From Iamia sp. SCSIO 61187 (GTDB lineage: Bacteria; Actinomycetota; Acidimicrobiia; Acidimicrobiales; Iamiaceae), in the NCBI RefSeq assembly GCF_019443745.1, contig NZ_CP050948.1, positions 1 to 64,000 of the forward strand: a DNA stretch of 64,000 nucleotides. Direction: 5' to 3'. Position 1 is the first letter of the stretch. Each line of letters starts with the position of its first letter. The notes beneath the pieces are model-generated. The model was not told where the DNA came from, did no database searches, and saw only the letters and a program-made list of their open reading frames with translations. The position numbers were made by a program, and so were the translations under genes. Of the stretch, positions 20,914-30,500 are shown piece by piece.

Positions 20914-22131
20914 TCAGGCCCCCTCGCCGGCGGCGTAGCGGCGGCGGCGGCGCCAGTCGGGCGGCAGGACGTGGTCGAGGACGTCGTCGACGGTCACGGC
21001 GCCGACGAGGCGGTTCGCCGCGTCGCACACCGGGACGGCGATGACGTCGTAGGTCGCCAGCCGCTCGGCCACGTCGCGCAGCGGCATCGACGGCGGGACC
21101 GGCTCGGGGTCCTCGTGGGCGCAGTCCTCCAGCCGGGTGGCCGGCGGCTCGCGCAGGAGCCGCTGGAAGGGCACGGTCCCGATGAACCGGCCCGTCGGCA
21201 CCGAGGTCGGCGGGCGGACCACGAAGACCTGGGCCGCCAGCTCCATGGGCAGGTCGGGCGCCCGCACCGTCGCCAGCGCCTCGGCCACGGTCGTCGCCGC
21301 CCCCAGCACCACCGGCTCCGGGGTCATGAGCCCGCCGGCGGTGTCGTCGTCGTAGGCCAGCAGCCGCCGGATCGGCGTCGACTCCTCCGGCTCCATGGCC
21401 TCGAGCAGCCGCTGGCGCTCGGGCTCGGGCAGCTCGCCCAGCAGGTCGGCGGCGTCGTCGGGCTCCATCTCCTCGATGACGTGGGCGGCCCGCTCGAGGT
21501 CCAGACCCTCGAGGAGGCGGATCTGCTCGTCCTCGGGCAGCTCCTCCAGCAGGTCGGCCAGGCGGTCGTCCTCCATCAGCTCGGCCAGCCGGCGCCGCTT
21601 GGCGTGGGGCAGGCTCCGGATCCGCTCGGCCACGTCGGACTGGTGCATGTTGCGGAGCTCGGCCACCTCGGCGTACTCGGGCCCGGCGTCGAACTGGTCG
21701 GCCACGTCGCCCCACTCCACGACGTGGGTGCTCCTCCGGCGCAGGGGGCCGCGCCCGCCCAGGGCGACGGCGACGACGAACCAGAAGCCCGTGCGCGCCG
21801 ACTCCTCGATCGAGATGTCGACGATGTAGGCGTCGCCGATGCGGGTGCCGCGGATGTCGCCCATGGCCAGCTTCTCGCCCGGCCGCTGGCGGAACGGCTG
21901 GACGTCGATCATCCCCGAGCGCAGGCGGACCCCGGTGGGGTCGATCGACCCGATGCGGGCCTCGTTGACGAAGATCTTCCGCCGGTCGACGGCCACCACG
22001 AGGCCCAGCACCCGGGCCGGCTCGTCCCCGGAGGGGACGGTGACCACGTCGGCAACGCGGCCGATGGCGTGCCCGTCGGCGTCGAGCAGCGGGAGCCGCA
22101 CCAGACGGGAGACGAAGATCGGACCGGGCAC
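20914..22131 (-). CDS. PRC-barrel plus MgtE-N plus CBS-pair protein (cytosolic MgtE-like)
   Basis: A 405-residue protein with a PRC-barrel-like N-terminal half (about 1-150), an MgtE N-terminal helical domain (about 165-270, with repeated LLEELPEDEQ/LLGELPEPER units) and a CBS-domain pair (about 275-395). It lacks the five membrane helices of the magnesium channel MgtE, so it cannot itself be a channel. It is probably a magnesium- or nucleotide-responsive partner of the DUF1003 membrane protein encoded immediately downstream. GTG start with a leaderless-type promoter. Confidence 0.82.
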   Translation of the reverse strand: MPGPIFVSRLVRLPLLDADGHAIGRVADVVTVPSGDEPARVLGLVVAVDRRKIFVNEARIGSIDPTGVRLRSGMIDVQPFRQRPGEKLAMGDIRGTRIGDAYIVDISIEESARTGFWFVVAVALGGRGPLRRRSTHVVEWGDVADQFDAGPEYAEVAELRNMHQSDVAERIRSLPHAKRRRLAELMEDDRLADLLEELPEDEQIRLLEGLDLERAAHVIEEMEPDDAADLLGELPEPERQRLLEAMEPEESTPIRRLLAYDDDTAGGLMTPEPVVLGAATTVAEALATVRAPDLPMELAAQVFVVRPPTSVPTGRFIGTVPFQRLLREPPATRLEDCAHEDPEPVPPSMPLRDVAERLATYDVIAVPVCDAANRLVGAVTVDDVLDHVLPPDWRRRRRYAAGEGA

Positions 22132-22137
22132 CCCCGA

Positions 22138-22143
22138 AACCTA
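22138..22143 (-). promoter_or_regulatory. -10 hexamer TAGGTT of the MgtE-like gene
   Basis: On the minus strand TAGGTT ends 6 nt before the GTG start at 22131, predicting a leaderless message. Confidence 0.45.
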
Positions 22144-22178
22144 CCCGTGCCACCCCGTTCCGGCGGGGGCCGGCTGCC

Positions 22179-22250
22179 GGGGTCAGATACCTTCCGACCT
22201 CGCCGATCAGGCCAGATCCGTCCCCCGACGGTGGGATGGTGTCTGACCCC
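22179..22250. repeat. Inverted repeat (12 of 13 matched) between MgtE-like and GGDEF-EAL genes
   Basis: GGGGTCAGATACC at 22179-22191 is mirrored by GGTGTCTGACCCC at 22238-22250, with 46 bp between. GTCTGACCCC motifs of this kind are common in REP-like elements of GC-rich bacteria (recalled, not searched). It lies just downstream of the 3' end of the GGDEF-EAL gene. Confidence 0.5.
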
Positions 22251-22274
22251 CTGGTCTCGCGCGACGCAGTCCGG

Positions 22275-25200
22275 TCAGCTGTCCCTGTTGGCCTCGTCGG
22301 TCTGGCCCGAGGTGTCGAACCCGCCGCTGGACAGGTTCCGGGTGAGGAGGTCGGCGAACGCCTCCGGGGCCACCGGCGGCGAGAACCAGTACCCCTGGCC
22401 CAGGTCGCAGCCGACGCTCTTGAGGGCCGTGATCTGGTTCGGGTTCTCGATGCCCTCGGCGACGGTGTGGACGCCGAGGCGCCGACCCAGGGCCACGATG
22501 GCCTCGAGGACGGGGGTGGCCTCGTCGTCGGTGATGCCGGACACGAAGCTGCGGTCCACCTTCAGCACGTCGACGGGCAGGTCGTCGGCGTAGCGCAGCG
22601 ATGAGTACCCGGTGCCGAAGTCGTCGAGGGCCAGCTGCACGCCCAGGTTCTTGAGGGCGGTGAGGCGGCTGCGGTCGTCCTCCATGTGCTCGATGACCAC
22701 GGTCTCGGTGATCTCGAGGGTGAGGGTCTTGGGGTCGAGGGCGAACTGGTCGACGACGTCGCGGACGGCGTCGACGATCGAGGCCTGCTCCAACTGGCGG
22801 ACCGACAGGTTCACGCTCATCGACAGGGCGGCGTCGGAGGGCAGGGTCAGCTGCCAGGTGCGCAGCTGCTGGCATGCCTCCTCGAGCACCCACTGGCCCA
22901 GCTGGACGATGAGGCCGGTCTCCTCGGCGATGCCGATGAAGGCGTCGGGGGAGAGGCGACCCCGGCGGGGGTGGTCCCAGCGGACGAGGGCCTCGGCCCC
23001 GGTGATGCGGCCGGTCTCGAGCGAGACGACGGGCTGGTACACCAGGGCCAGCTGGCCCGAGGTGATGGCCCGGGCCAGGTCGGCCTTGAGCTCCAGGCGC
23101 TCGAAGGCGGTGACGTGCATCGCCTCCTCGAACAGCTCGACGCGGTCCTTGCCCCGCTCCTTGGCGAGGTACATGGCCATGTCGGCGTTGCGCAGGACGA
23201 CCTCGGCGGTCGTTCCCTCGTCGCCGATGGCGGCGATGCCGATCGAGGCGGTGACCACGATCTCCCAGCCGTTGACGTCGAAGGGGACGCGGAGCTCGTG
23301 GAGCAGGCGCAGGGCCACGCCGACGGGGCCGAGGTCGTCGTCGGTGGGTCGGACCAGGACGGCGAACTCGTCGCCGCCGAGGCGGGCGGCGGTGGCCCCG
23401 GTCGGGAGGCTGGCGGTCAGGCGGCCGGCGACGGCGATGAGCAGCTCGTCGCCCACGGCGTGGCCCAGGCTGTCGTTGACGGTCTTGAAGTCGTCGAGGT
23501 CGACGAAGAGGACGCAGGCCGAGCCGTTGCCCTCGGCCGAGGTGACCTCGACCAGCTCGCCGAACCGGGTCCGGTTGGCCAGACCGGTGAGGGCGTCGTG
23601 GTGGGCCTGGTGGCGCAGCGTCGACTCGAGCTGCTTGCGGACGGTGACGTCGCGGGCATTGAGGACGATGCCGTGCACGGCCGGGTCGTGGCGCAGGTCG
23701 CTGACGGTGACGTCCAGGGTGCGCACGCTGCCGTCGAGGGCCAGGGCCCGCAGCTCGATGCTCTGCGGCGTCGACCGGTCCGCGGCGCCGCGCAGGGCGC
23801 CGAGCAGCATTTCCTGGGCCTCCCGCCGCTGGTCGGCGACGACGATGGCGGTGGCGGGGGTGTCGAGCAGCTGCTCGGAGCGGTAGCCCAGCAGCGGCGT
23901 GACGGCCGGTGAGACGTAGGTGAAGCGACCCCAGTCGTCGATGACGGCGACGACGTCGCCCACGTTCTGGACGAGCGCCCGGAACCGGGCCTCGCTGCGG
24001 AAGAGCCGAAGCTCGGCGTCCTTGCGGTCGCTGACCTCGCGGCAGTTGAGGACGAAGCCGTCGACCTCGGGCTCGAAGCTGAGGTCGCGGGCCGCCACCT
24101 CGAACCACCGGGGTGACCCGTCGGCGTGGCGCAGGCGGATCTCGACCGGCAGGGAGAAGGTCGCCCCGTCGGCCTGGGCCAGCAGGTCCTCGAGCAGGGC
24201 GACGTCGTCGGCCACCGGCAGGTCCCGGGCGGGGGCGCCGAGCAGGGACGCCTCGTCGCGCCCCAGCAGCCGGCGGCAGGCGGGGCTGACGAAGGAGATC
24301 GTGCGGTCGGCGTCGACGGTGACGATGAGGTCCGACGAGTTCTCCACCAGGGCCTGGAACCGACGCTCGATGCGGCTGCGCTGGAGGGCCTCGGACAGCT
24401 CCGCCGTCTCGAGCGCTAGCGAGGCGGTGGCGGCGAGCGACTCGATGGCGCCGCGGAGGACGACCGGCAGCGGGTCGGTCGAGGTCACGATGAGGACGTG
24501 GCGTTCGGTCTGGGAGATGCCGAGGGGGACGACGTAGGAGGTGCGGATCGGAGCCGAGGCCCGGTGCGGGGCGTCGATCGGCCTGTCCTCGACCTCGATG
24601 GGGTCGTCCCCCAGGCGGGTCCACCAGGCCACGTCGGAGACTGGCAGGCGACCACCGGCCACCAGACCGGCGCCGGGACCCGAGGAGCCCTTCACCAGGA
24701 GGTGCGTACCGTCAGCGACGACGACCGCCGCGCGGACTCCGTTGGAGCGGCCGGCCAGCTCGGTGACCGCCTCGACGAGGGCGCGGACCATCTCGGACCG
24801 TCCGGGGGCGACGGCGAGCAGTGCGTTGGCTCGACGCAGCCCCTGCTCGATGAGCGTCGCCCGCTCGTGACTGCGGAGCAGGTAGGTGAGCCGGGCGAGG
24901 ACCAGGCCGGAGATGATGACGGAGCTGACGATGTGGACGGCGACGGCCGGCTCGTTGCCCAGCACCTCCTGCACGGCGAGCATCGCCGGGTTGATGAGGA
25001 GCGCCCCCACGAGCAGGGCCACGCGCTGCCAGGTGAGCTTGACGTGGAGGGTGTCGGCCGCCTCGGTGATGCGGCTCAGGTGAGGGTGGAGGGCGGCGGC
25101 CCCGAAGAAGACGAAGATGAACGGAGCCAGGGCCCGGCCCAGCCGGGCCTCGGGGCCGCCGGCGGCCTCGACAGTGACGGCCAGGTCCTGGGCGAAGATC

Positions 25201-25835
25201 AGCCCGACGGCCACGGCGAGCAGCCGGTAGCTGGTCGTCCGGGCCCCGGGGCCCACTGCGAGGCGGGCGATGCTCGCCAGCAGGGCTGTGGTCAAGATGG
25301 CGTAGAAGACGTTCATCCCTCGGGCGGCCGCGGGGATGGTGGCGTCGTTCACATAGGGCCACAGCAGGGCGACCCAGACCACCGTCTCGATCCCGGCGGC
25401 GATCAGCGCGCCGTCGATGATGGCGGCCCGATCACGATCGGGTGAGCGGAGGTGACCGAGGAGGATGCTCCCGGTGATCAGCAGGATGTGCCCCACGACG
25501 AGGGCGGCCTCGGCCGGTGAGGGGAAGGGGCGCTCCACGTCGATGAGCAGCCCGTGCACGGTCCGGGCCAGGCCGCCGATCAGGAACGCCGAGCTGGCCA
25601 GGGCGAAGCACCACCAGGTCCGGCGGACCATCCCCTCGCTGCGCCGAGCGATCGTGATGCCGATGGACACCGAGGCCCAGCCCAGGATCTGCTGGAGGAG
25701 CCCGTTCGCCGTCGGTCCCAGGGTGAGAGCCCCTGCCACCGACACCACGAGGCCCGCGACCAGGGCGACGACCCACCCGTTCTGGCGCCACGACGTCCAC
25801 GTCACAGGTGATCTCATCGGCAGCGACCTCGGCAT
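22275..25835 (-). CDS. Membrane PAS-GGDEF-EAL cyclic-di-GMP protein
   Basis: A large (1186 aa) composite enzyme that could make and degrade c-di-GMP. Order: about eight membrane helices (residues 15-320), a GAF-like region (340-500), two PAS domains (510-760), GGDEF (about 770-930) and EAL (about 940-1170). The catalytic GGDEF and the EAL motif (AEALVRW) are intact, as are NLS, LEITET, DDFGTGYSSL and AEGIE. So both activities are possible on paper. The RxxD inhibitory site expected five residues before GGDEF is missing. Start at ATG 25835 or 25817; the latter has GAGG eight to nine bases upstream. It is divergent from a small membrane protein gene. Confidence 0.9.
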   Translation of the reverse strand: MPRSLPMRSPVTWTSWRQNGWVVALVAGLVVSVAGALTLGPTANGLLQQILGWASVSIGITIARRSEGMVRRTWWCFALASSAFLIGGLARTVHGLLIDVERPFPSPAEAALVVGHILLITGSILLGHLRSPDRDRAAIIDGALIAAGIETVVWVALLWPYVNDATIPAAARGMNVFYAILTTALLASIARLAVGPGARTTSYRLLAVAVGLIFAQDLAVTVEAAGGPEARLGRALAPFIFVFFGAAALHPHLSRITEAADTLHVKLTWQRVALLVGALLINPAMLAVQEVLGNEPAVAVHIVSSVIISGLVLARLTYLLRSHERATLIEQGLRRANALLAVAPGRSEMVRALVEAVTELAGRSNGVRAAVVVADGTHLLVKGSSGPGAGLVAGGRLPVSDVAWWTRLGDDPIEVEDRPIDAPHRASAPIRTSYVVPLGISQTERHVLIVTSTDPLPVVLRGAIESLAATASLALETAELSEALQRSRIERRFQALVENSSDLIVTVDADRTISFVSPACRRLLGRDEASLLGAPARDLPVADDVALLEDLLAQADGATFSLPVEIRLRHADGSPRWFEVAARDLSFEPEVDGFVLNCREVSDRKDAELRLFRSEARFRALVQNVGDVVAVIDDWGRFTYVSPAVTPLLGYRSEQLLDTPATAIVVADQRREAQEMLLGALRGAADRSTPQSIELRALALDGSVRTLDVTVSDLRHDPAVHGIVLNARDVTVRKQLESTLRHQAHHDALTGLANRTRFGELVEVTSAEGNGSACVLFVDLDDFKTVNDSLGHAVGDELLIAVAGRLTASLPTGATAARLGGDEFAVLVRPTDDDLGPVGVALRLLHELRVPFDVNGWEIVVTASIGIAAIGDEGTTAEVVLRNADMAMYLAKERGKDRVELFEEAMHVTAFERLELKADLARAITSGQLALVYQPVVSLETGRITGAEALVRWDHPRRGRLSPDAFIGIAEETGLIVQLGQWVLEEACQQLRTWQLTLPSDAALSMSVNLSVRQLEQASIVDAVRDVVDQFALDPKTLTLEITETVVIEHMEDDRSRLTALKNLGVQLALDDFGTGYSSLRYADDLPVDVLKVDRSFVSGITDDEATPVLEAIVALGRRLGVHTVAEGIENPNQITALKSVGCDLGQGYWFSPPVAPEAFADLLTRNLSSGGFDTSGQTDEANRDS

Positions 25836-25921
25836 GGAGAGGATTCCTGCTGGACAGCTGCACAGGATGGTCCAGCCACCGCGGAGCGTTGCGCTAGGGT
25901 CACGGGGAGGGGTCCACACTG

Positions 25922-26416
25922 GTGCCGGCCACGACGCAGGAACCCAACAGCCCGGAGCAGCGAATGGGGACGGCCGTGACGACGCAGGAGGCTCCGACGG
26001 CCACGCGCCGCCAGGTGCTGGAGCTGTCGTGGGTTGTCGGTGTCGTCGTCTTCGTCATCATCCGCTTCGTCGTCGCGTACTCGACGCTGGCGCAGTACAG
26101 CCGGACGACGGTCGTCGTCTTCGGGATCCTCGACATCGTCACCGCCGTCCCGTACGCCTTGGGCACGGCGCGCTTGGTCACGGGTCTGGTCGATCGTCGG
26201 GTGGGGTACGCCAGCCGGTGGGCCATGGTCGCGTGTGCCTCGTTCGTCGCTCCCTACGTGTGGCTGGCATGGGCCGGTCGGGAGGACTTCCCGGCGATCG
26301 CGTACATCGTCATCGGAGTGCTCGCCCTCCTGCTCGGGGCCAACGCCGTCGTCGGCGTGGCCCGCAACGTGCGGAACCAGCGGCGCGAGACCTCAGGTCC
26401 TGCTCACGAAGCGTAG
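25922..26416 (+). CDS. Four-helix membrane protein of unknown function
   Basis: A 164-residue protein from GTG 25922, with GGAGGGG at 25906-25912 as a good ribosome binding site. Residues about 35-150 form four hydrophobic helices. One connects to a DIVTAVPYALGTARLVTGLVDRR segment. Its N- and C-terminal tails are polar. I do not recognise the family. It is transcribed away from the GGDEF-EAL gene from a shared 86-bp region and is convergent with the acyltransferase-like gene. Confidence 0.7.
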   Translation: MPATTQEPNSPEQRMGTAVTTQEAPTATRRQVLELSWVVGVVVFVIIRFVVAYSTLAQYSRTTVVVFGILDIVTAVPYALGTARLVTGLVDRRVGYASRWAMVACASFVAPYVWLAWAGREDFPAIAYIVIGVLALLLGANAVVGVARNVRNQRRETSGPAHEA

Positions 26417-26470
26417 GGGCGCCCGGCCAGCCGGTCGCGCATGGTGGGCTCGCCCCCGTCTGCGCGCCCG

Positions 26471-27316
26471 CTAGGACGGCGGAGGTGAGGCCTCGGCCCC
26501 CGCGAGCAGGGGGAGCGACCACCGGTCGGCCTCGTCGGCAGTGAGCGCCTCGAGCGTCCATGCCCAGAAGTCGGGGTTCTCGTCGGCCGTGATCTGGTAG
26601 TCCGGGCCGTGGAGCGGCATGGCCACCGGCACGGGCGTGCTGCCCATGTACTCCTTGCCCGTCCCGATCACGGTGAAGGGCAGACGGTACGTGCCCTGGA
26701 ACACCTCGAGCAGCCAGTCGTCGATGAGGGCGACGAGCGTCGTCGAGCCCGAGCGGAAGGCGTCGAGCCACCCGGCTCGGTAGAGGTGCTCGATGACACC
26801 GGTGCTGCGCACGTCGGTCCGCACCGTGAGCGACGACAGCTCGCAGACCGGGTCTGGGTGAGAGGTGTCGGTGCGCTCGAACTGGCCGACCGGGAGCTCG
26901 TCGTAGGGGCCGAAGATCGTTCGGACCACGCCGATGACCTCGCCCGCGTCGTCCATGACGGCGTGGAGCCGTGAGCGCGTCTCCCAACGGGCGAGCTCCT
27001 CGACGCGGTTGCGGGGGGACTCCTCGCAGTAGCCGACCTGGCGGTAGATGTCGTAGACGAAGGCCTCGGCCTGCGTCCACAGGTCGCCGCCGGTGATCGT
27101 CACGATGCGGTGACCGGGTTGGAGCTCGGCCGGCCGGCCGCTCGGCGGACGGGCATCGCGGAGGTCGATGACCTCCTCGGCGTGGGCCAGGTCGGTCCCG
27201 GGGGTGACGTCCTCGCCACCTCCGGCCTGGACGAGGGGTTCGACCACCCCGTCGCGCAGGTCGATGATCGCGTCGTCGCCGAGCGATGGGATGGGGTCTC
27301 GGTCGGAAGATCCCAC
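26471..27316 (-). CDS. GNAT-fold protein resembling N-acyl amino acid / autoinducer synthases
   Basis: A 281-residue protein starting at GTG 27316, with AGGAGG about nine bases upstream. After an N-terminal tail carrying the short motif IDLRD twice (about residues 18 and 50), residues 70-260 look like a GNAT-type acyltransferase fold. There is a GEVIGVVRTIFGP strand, an acidic-Ser CELSSLTVRTDVRST segment like the ExSRLxV motif of LuxI and N-acyl amino acid synthases, and a VIGTGKEYMGSTPVPVAMPL end. Family members make long-chain N-acyl amino acids or acyl-homoserine lactones. It sits between two c-di-GMP genes. The substrate is unknown and the assignment rests on motif resemblance. Confidence 0.5.
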   Translation of the reverse strand: MGSSDRDPIPSLGDDAIIDLRDGVVEPLVQAGGGEDVTPGTDLAHAEEVIDLRDARPPSGRPAELQPGHRIVTITGGDLWTQAEAFVYDIYRQVGYCEESPRNRVEELARWETRSRLHAVMDDAGEVIGVVRTIFGPYDELPVGQFERTDTSHPDPVCELSSLTVRTDVRSTGVIEHLYRAGWLDAFRSGSTTLVALIDDWLLEVFQGTYRLPFTVIGTGKEYMGSTPVPVAMPLHGPDYQITADENPDFWAWTLEALTADEADRWSLPLLAGAEASPPPS

Positions 27317-27441
27317 GGGATCTGGCCTCCTGTGGCTCGTCGCTCCACCCCCGCCGGCTCGCGACGATACGAGAGGGGCCGGGGGGAGCAGGTGATGGGG
27401 TGGGTTGGGGGTAGCAGGTTCGATCGGTCAGCGGGTCGTGC

Positions 27442-30207
27442 TCACCCGGGACCGAGCAGGCCGTCGCCGAGCGTGAGCGTCTCGGCGGGGGCGGGGGCGG
27501 CGAAGAGGTTCCCCTGGGCGTGGGTGCAGCCCAGCTGGGCCAGGACCTCGAGCTGGCCCTGGTCCTCGATGCCTTCGGCGATGACGTCGAGCCCGAGGGC
27601 CCGGCCCACGGCGACGACGGCCTCGACCACGGCCCGGCCGCCCGGTTCCCGGAGGCGCCGGCCGATCGAGGGGTCGATCTTGAGGAAGTGCATGGGCAGC
27701 GAGCGCAGGTGGGCCAGGGAGGCGCTGCCGGTGCCGAAGTCGTCGATCCCGAGCCGGACGCCGAGGGCGGCCAAGGTGCGCAGGCGGTCCAGTGCCCGGC
27801 TGTCGGCCATCAGGAGCGTCGGCTCCGGGATCTCGATGTTGATGCGGGTGGCGTCGACACCGGTGCTGGTGAGGGCGCTGCTGACCCGCTCGAGGATCGA
27901 GTCGGTGGTGAGCTCGGGCCCGCTCAGGTTGAGCCACATGGACAGCGGCCCGATCCCGGCGTCGTCCCAGCCCTGCATCTGCTCGAGGACGTGGTCGAGG
28001 ACCCAACCGCCCAGCTGGACCAGCAGCTCGGCGTCGGTGACGCCGTCGAGCAGGCGGCCGGGGGGGCGGGTGCCGGTGACGGGGTCGGCGACCCGCAGGA
28101 GGGCCTCGGTGCCGACGGCCCGCCCGGTGCGGAGGTCGATGACGGGCTGGTGGAACAGCCGTAGGCTGTCGGTGGCGAGCGCCAGGCGGAGGGCCTCGGA
28201 GACCGGTGGTCGGGCGGCGGCGGCGTCGGCGCCCACGGTCACCTGGTGCCGGTCGCGGCCGGTGCTCTTGGCCTGGTACATCGACAGGTCGGCGTCGCGG
28301 AGGAGGGCGTCGGCGTTGGTGTGCTCGGACCCCGAGAGGACGACGCCGACGCTGGCGGTGACGCCCAGGACGTGACCCTCGACGGAGATGGGCTCGGCGA
28401 TGGCGGCCCGGACCTTGCCGGCCAGGAGCCCGGCCCGCTCGGGGTCGTTGACGCCCATGGCGAGGACGACGAACTCGTCGCCACCGAGGCGGGCGACGGT
28501 GTCGTCGGTGCGGACCGAGTCCCGGAGACGACCGGCCACCTCGACCAGCAGGGCGTCTCCGACCTCGTGCCCGTGGGTGTCGTTGATCCACTTGAAGTGG
28601 TCGAGGTCGATGAACATGAGGGCGAAGGGCACCTGGGCCCGCTGGGTGGTGGCCCGCTCCAGCCGCTCGCGCAGGAGGAGGCGGTTGCCCAGGCCGGTCA
28701 GCGGGTCGTGCAGGGTCTGGTGGAGGAGCTTCTCCTCGGTGTCGCGCCGGCTGGTGATGTCGTTCACCTGGGCGATGGCGAACGGGCTCAGGTGGTCGGG
28801 GGTGGTGACGGCCGAGACGGACAGCTCGACGACGCCGACGGACCCGTCGTGGCGGCGCAGCCGGCACTCGACCCGGCCCCGGCGGCCGACGGTGCTCTCG
28901 GCCAGGACGGAGTCGATGAGGTGGCGATCGTCCTCGGGGGAGAGGTCGGCCAGACGCACCCGCTGGGAGTCGACCCCCCCGAGATCGAGCAGCGCCCGCA
29001 GCTCGGAGTTGGCCTCGCGGATGGTGCCGTCGAGCTCGACCACCGCCATCGGGGTCGGGGCGTGGATGAAGGCCGAGCGCAGGGCGTCGACGGTGTCGCG
29101 CTGGTCGCTCTCGGCCCGGCGACGGCTGGTGATGTCGTGCAGCTCGACGTCGGCCTCGGTGCTGACCGCGGTGGTCACCGCCTCGACCTGGATGCGCACC
29201 CACACGGCGGGCGGCTCGTCGGGGCGGGGGAGGGCGTCGGCGTCCGGTGGGGCGACGCGGGCGGCCAGGCGGACCTCGTGCTCGACCGAGCCGAGGTCGC
29301 CGGACAAGACCGCGTCGAGGAGGGCGCTGAGGGCGGCTCGGTCCCCGTGGTCGATGAGGTCGACCAGGAGGTGTCCGATGAGGTGGTCGGGGTCGGCCTG
29401 GAAGAACCGGGCCATCGCCGGGTTGGCGGCGGCGATGGTGCCGTCGCGGGCGAGGCGGGCCCGGCCCGACGGGGCCTGGAGGAAGGCCGCCGAGGCGCGG
29501 TGGGCGGCCCGGGCCAGGTCGCCGGCGCGGGCGTGGAGCTCGGTGATGAGGAGCAGGCGCCCGTGGTCGGTGGGCGCCGGGTCGGCGATGGACGACGCCT
29601 CGGGCTGGAGGTCGACGCCGCGGATGTCGACCCAGCGGGTCGGGCCACCGTCGCTGGGCTGGATCCGGACGCCGACGGCGTCATCGGCCATGCCGCGGGC
29701 CACGGCCAGCACCCGGCCGTGGTCGGCCGGGTCGACGACGGCGACGATGCCGTCGCGGGCGAGGACGCGGGCCGGCACACCGGCCAGGTCGGCGAGCGCC
29801 GGGCTGACCGCGGCGGTGGTGCCGTCGGGGTCGATGACGCAGGCGGCGACGCCGATGAGCTCGGCCCGCCGGCCGTCGGGCAGCACCGTCACCAGGGTCT
29901 CACCCGGGTCGGGGTCGGGCCGGGGGCCGGCGCCGCGCACCACGACCTCGACGTGGGCGGGGTCGCCCCGGAGGGTCAGGAGGGCGTGGCCACCGGCCGC
30001 CAACGGCAGGGCGACCTGGGCGTCGACGGGGCGGGCCAGGTCGCCGACCAGGGCCACGACCGACGGCTGGGCCGACGGCGGGAGGTGCTCGAGCCCGACG
30101 ATGGCGGGCCCGGGGTCGTCGCCGCGGGCGTCGGCCGCGGCCTGCGCCAGCGTGTGGGCACGACAGACCACCCACCGCCCGTCCCAGAGTCCCCCCGACT
30201 CGGTCAC
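27442..30207 (-). CDS. Soluble multi-PAS GGDEF-EAL cyclic-di-GMP protein
   Basis: A protein of about 921 residues without clear membrane helices. An N-terminal region of unknown fold (1-130) is followed by three PAS-like modules (about 130-490), then GGDEF (about 500-660) and EAL (about 675-915). GGDEF is intact and is preceded at the canonical distance by RTDD, a match to the RxxD inhibitory I-site, so a cyclase would be product-inhibited. EAL-domain residues are largely kept (TEALLRV, NLSGPEL, IDDFGTGSASL, LKID, AEGIE), with IEIPEP replacing the usual LEITES. I choose GTG 30207; the frame is open to 30351, but that stretch is Pro/Arg/Ser-rich. Confidence 0.88.
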   Translation of the reverse strand: MTESGGLWDGRWVVCRAHTLAQAAADARGDDPGPAIVGLEHLPPSAQPSVVALVGDLARPVDAQVALPLAAGGHALLTLRGDPAHVEVVVRGAGPRPDPDPGETLVTVLPDGRRAELIGVAACVIDPDGTTAAVSPALADLAGVPARVLARDGIVAVVDPADHGRVLAVARGMADDAVGVRIQPSDGGPTRWVDIRGVDLQPEASSIADPAPTDHGRLLLITELHARAGDLARAAHRASAAFLQAPSGRARLARDGTIAAANPAMARFFQADPDHLIGHLLVDLIDHGDRAALSALLDAVLSGDLGSVEHEVRLAARVAPPDADALPRPDEPPAVWVRIQVEAVTTAVSTEADVELHDITSRRRAESDQRDTVDALRSAFIHAPTPMAVVELDGTIREANSELRALLDLGGVDSQRVRLADLSPEDDRHLIDSVLAESTVGRRGRVECRLRRHDGSVGVVELSVSAVTTPDHLSPFAIAQVNDITSRRDTEEKLLHQTLHDPLTGLGNRLLLRERLERATTQRAQVPFALMFIDLDHFKWINDTHGHEVGDALLVEVAGRLRDSVRTDDTVARLGGDEFVVLAMGVNDPERAGLLAGKVRAAIAEPISVEGHVLGVTASVGVVLSGSEHTNADALLRDADLSMYQAKSTGRDRHQVTVGADAAAARPPVSEALRLALATDSLRLFHQPVIDLRTGRAVGTEALLRVADPVTGTRPPGRLLDGVTDAELLVQLGGWVLDHVLEQMQGWDDAGIGPLSMWLNLSGPELTTDSILERVSSALTSTGVDATRINIEIPEPTLLMADSRALDRLRTLAALGVRLGIDDFGTGSASLAHLRSLPMHFLKIDPSIGRRLREPGGRAVVEAVVAVGRALGLDVIAEGIEDQGQLEVLAQLGCTHAQGNLFAAPAPAETLTLGDGLLGPG

Positions 30208-30500
30208 CGACAGGTCCCAGGAGGCGCGCCGCGGCGTCGCGGACGGCGAGCGGGCGAGGGGGCGAGAGAGGGTGTCATGGCGGCAGGTAGCGGCGGGTGC
30301 TGGACGCGACCAGTGGTGGTCCGCCCGCTCGGCGCATTGTTCCACAAGCACGCTCCGTGTTCAAATGTCTGACACGACCTCTTTCCGTGGTCGCCTGGGG
30401 TCGGCTCGACCACCCGCACCCTCGAACCCCGCGGACCCCGGGCGGGCCTGTGGAGGACTGATCGTCGACCCCGTGGCCTGGGGCGAGGGCCGGGCGGGTG

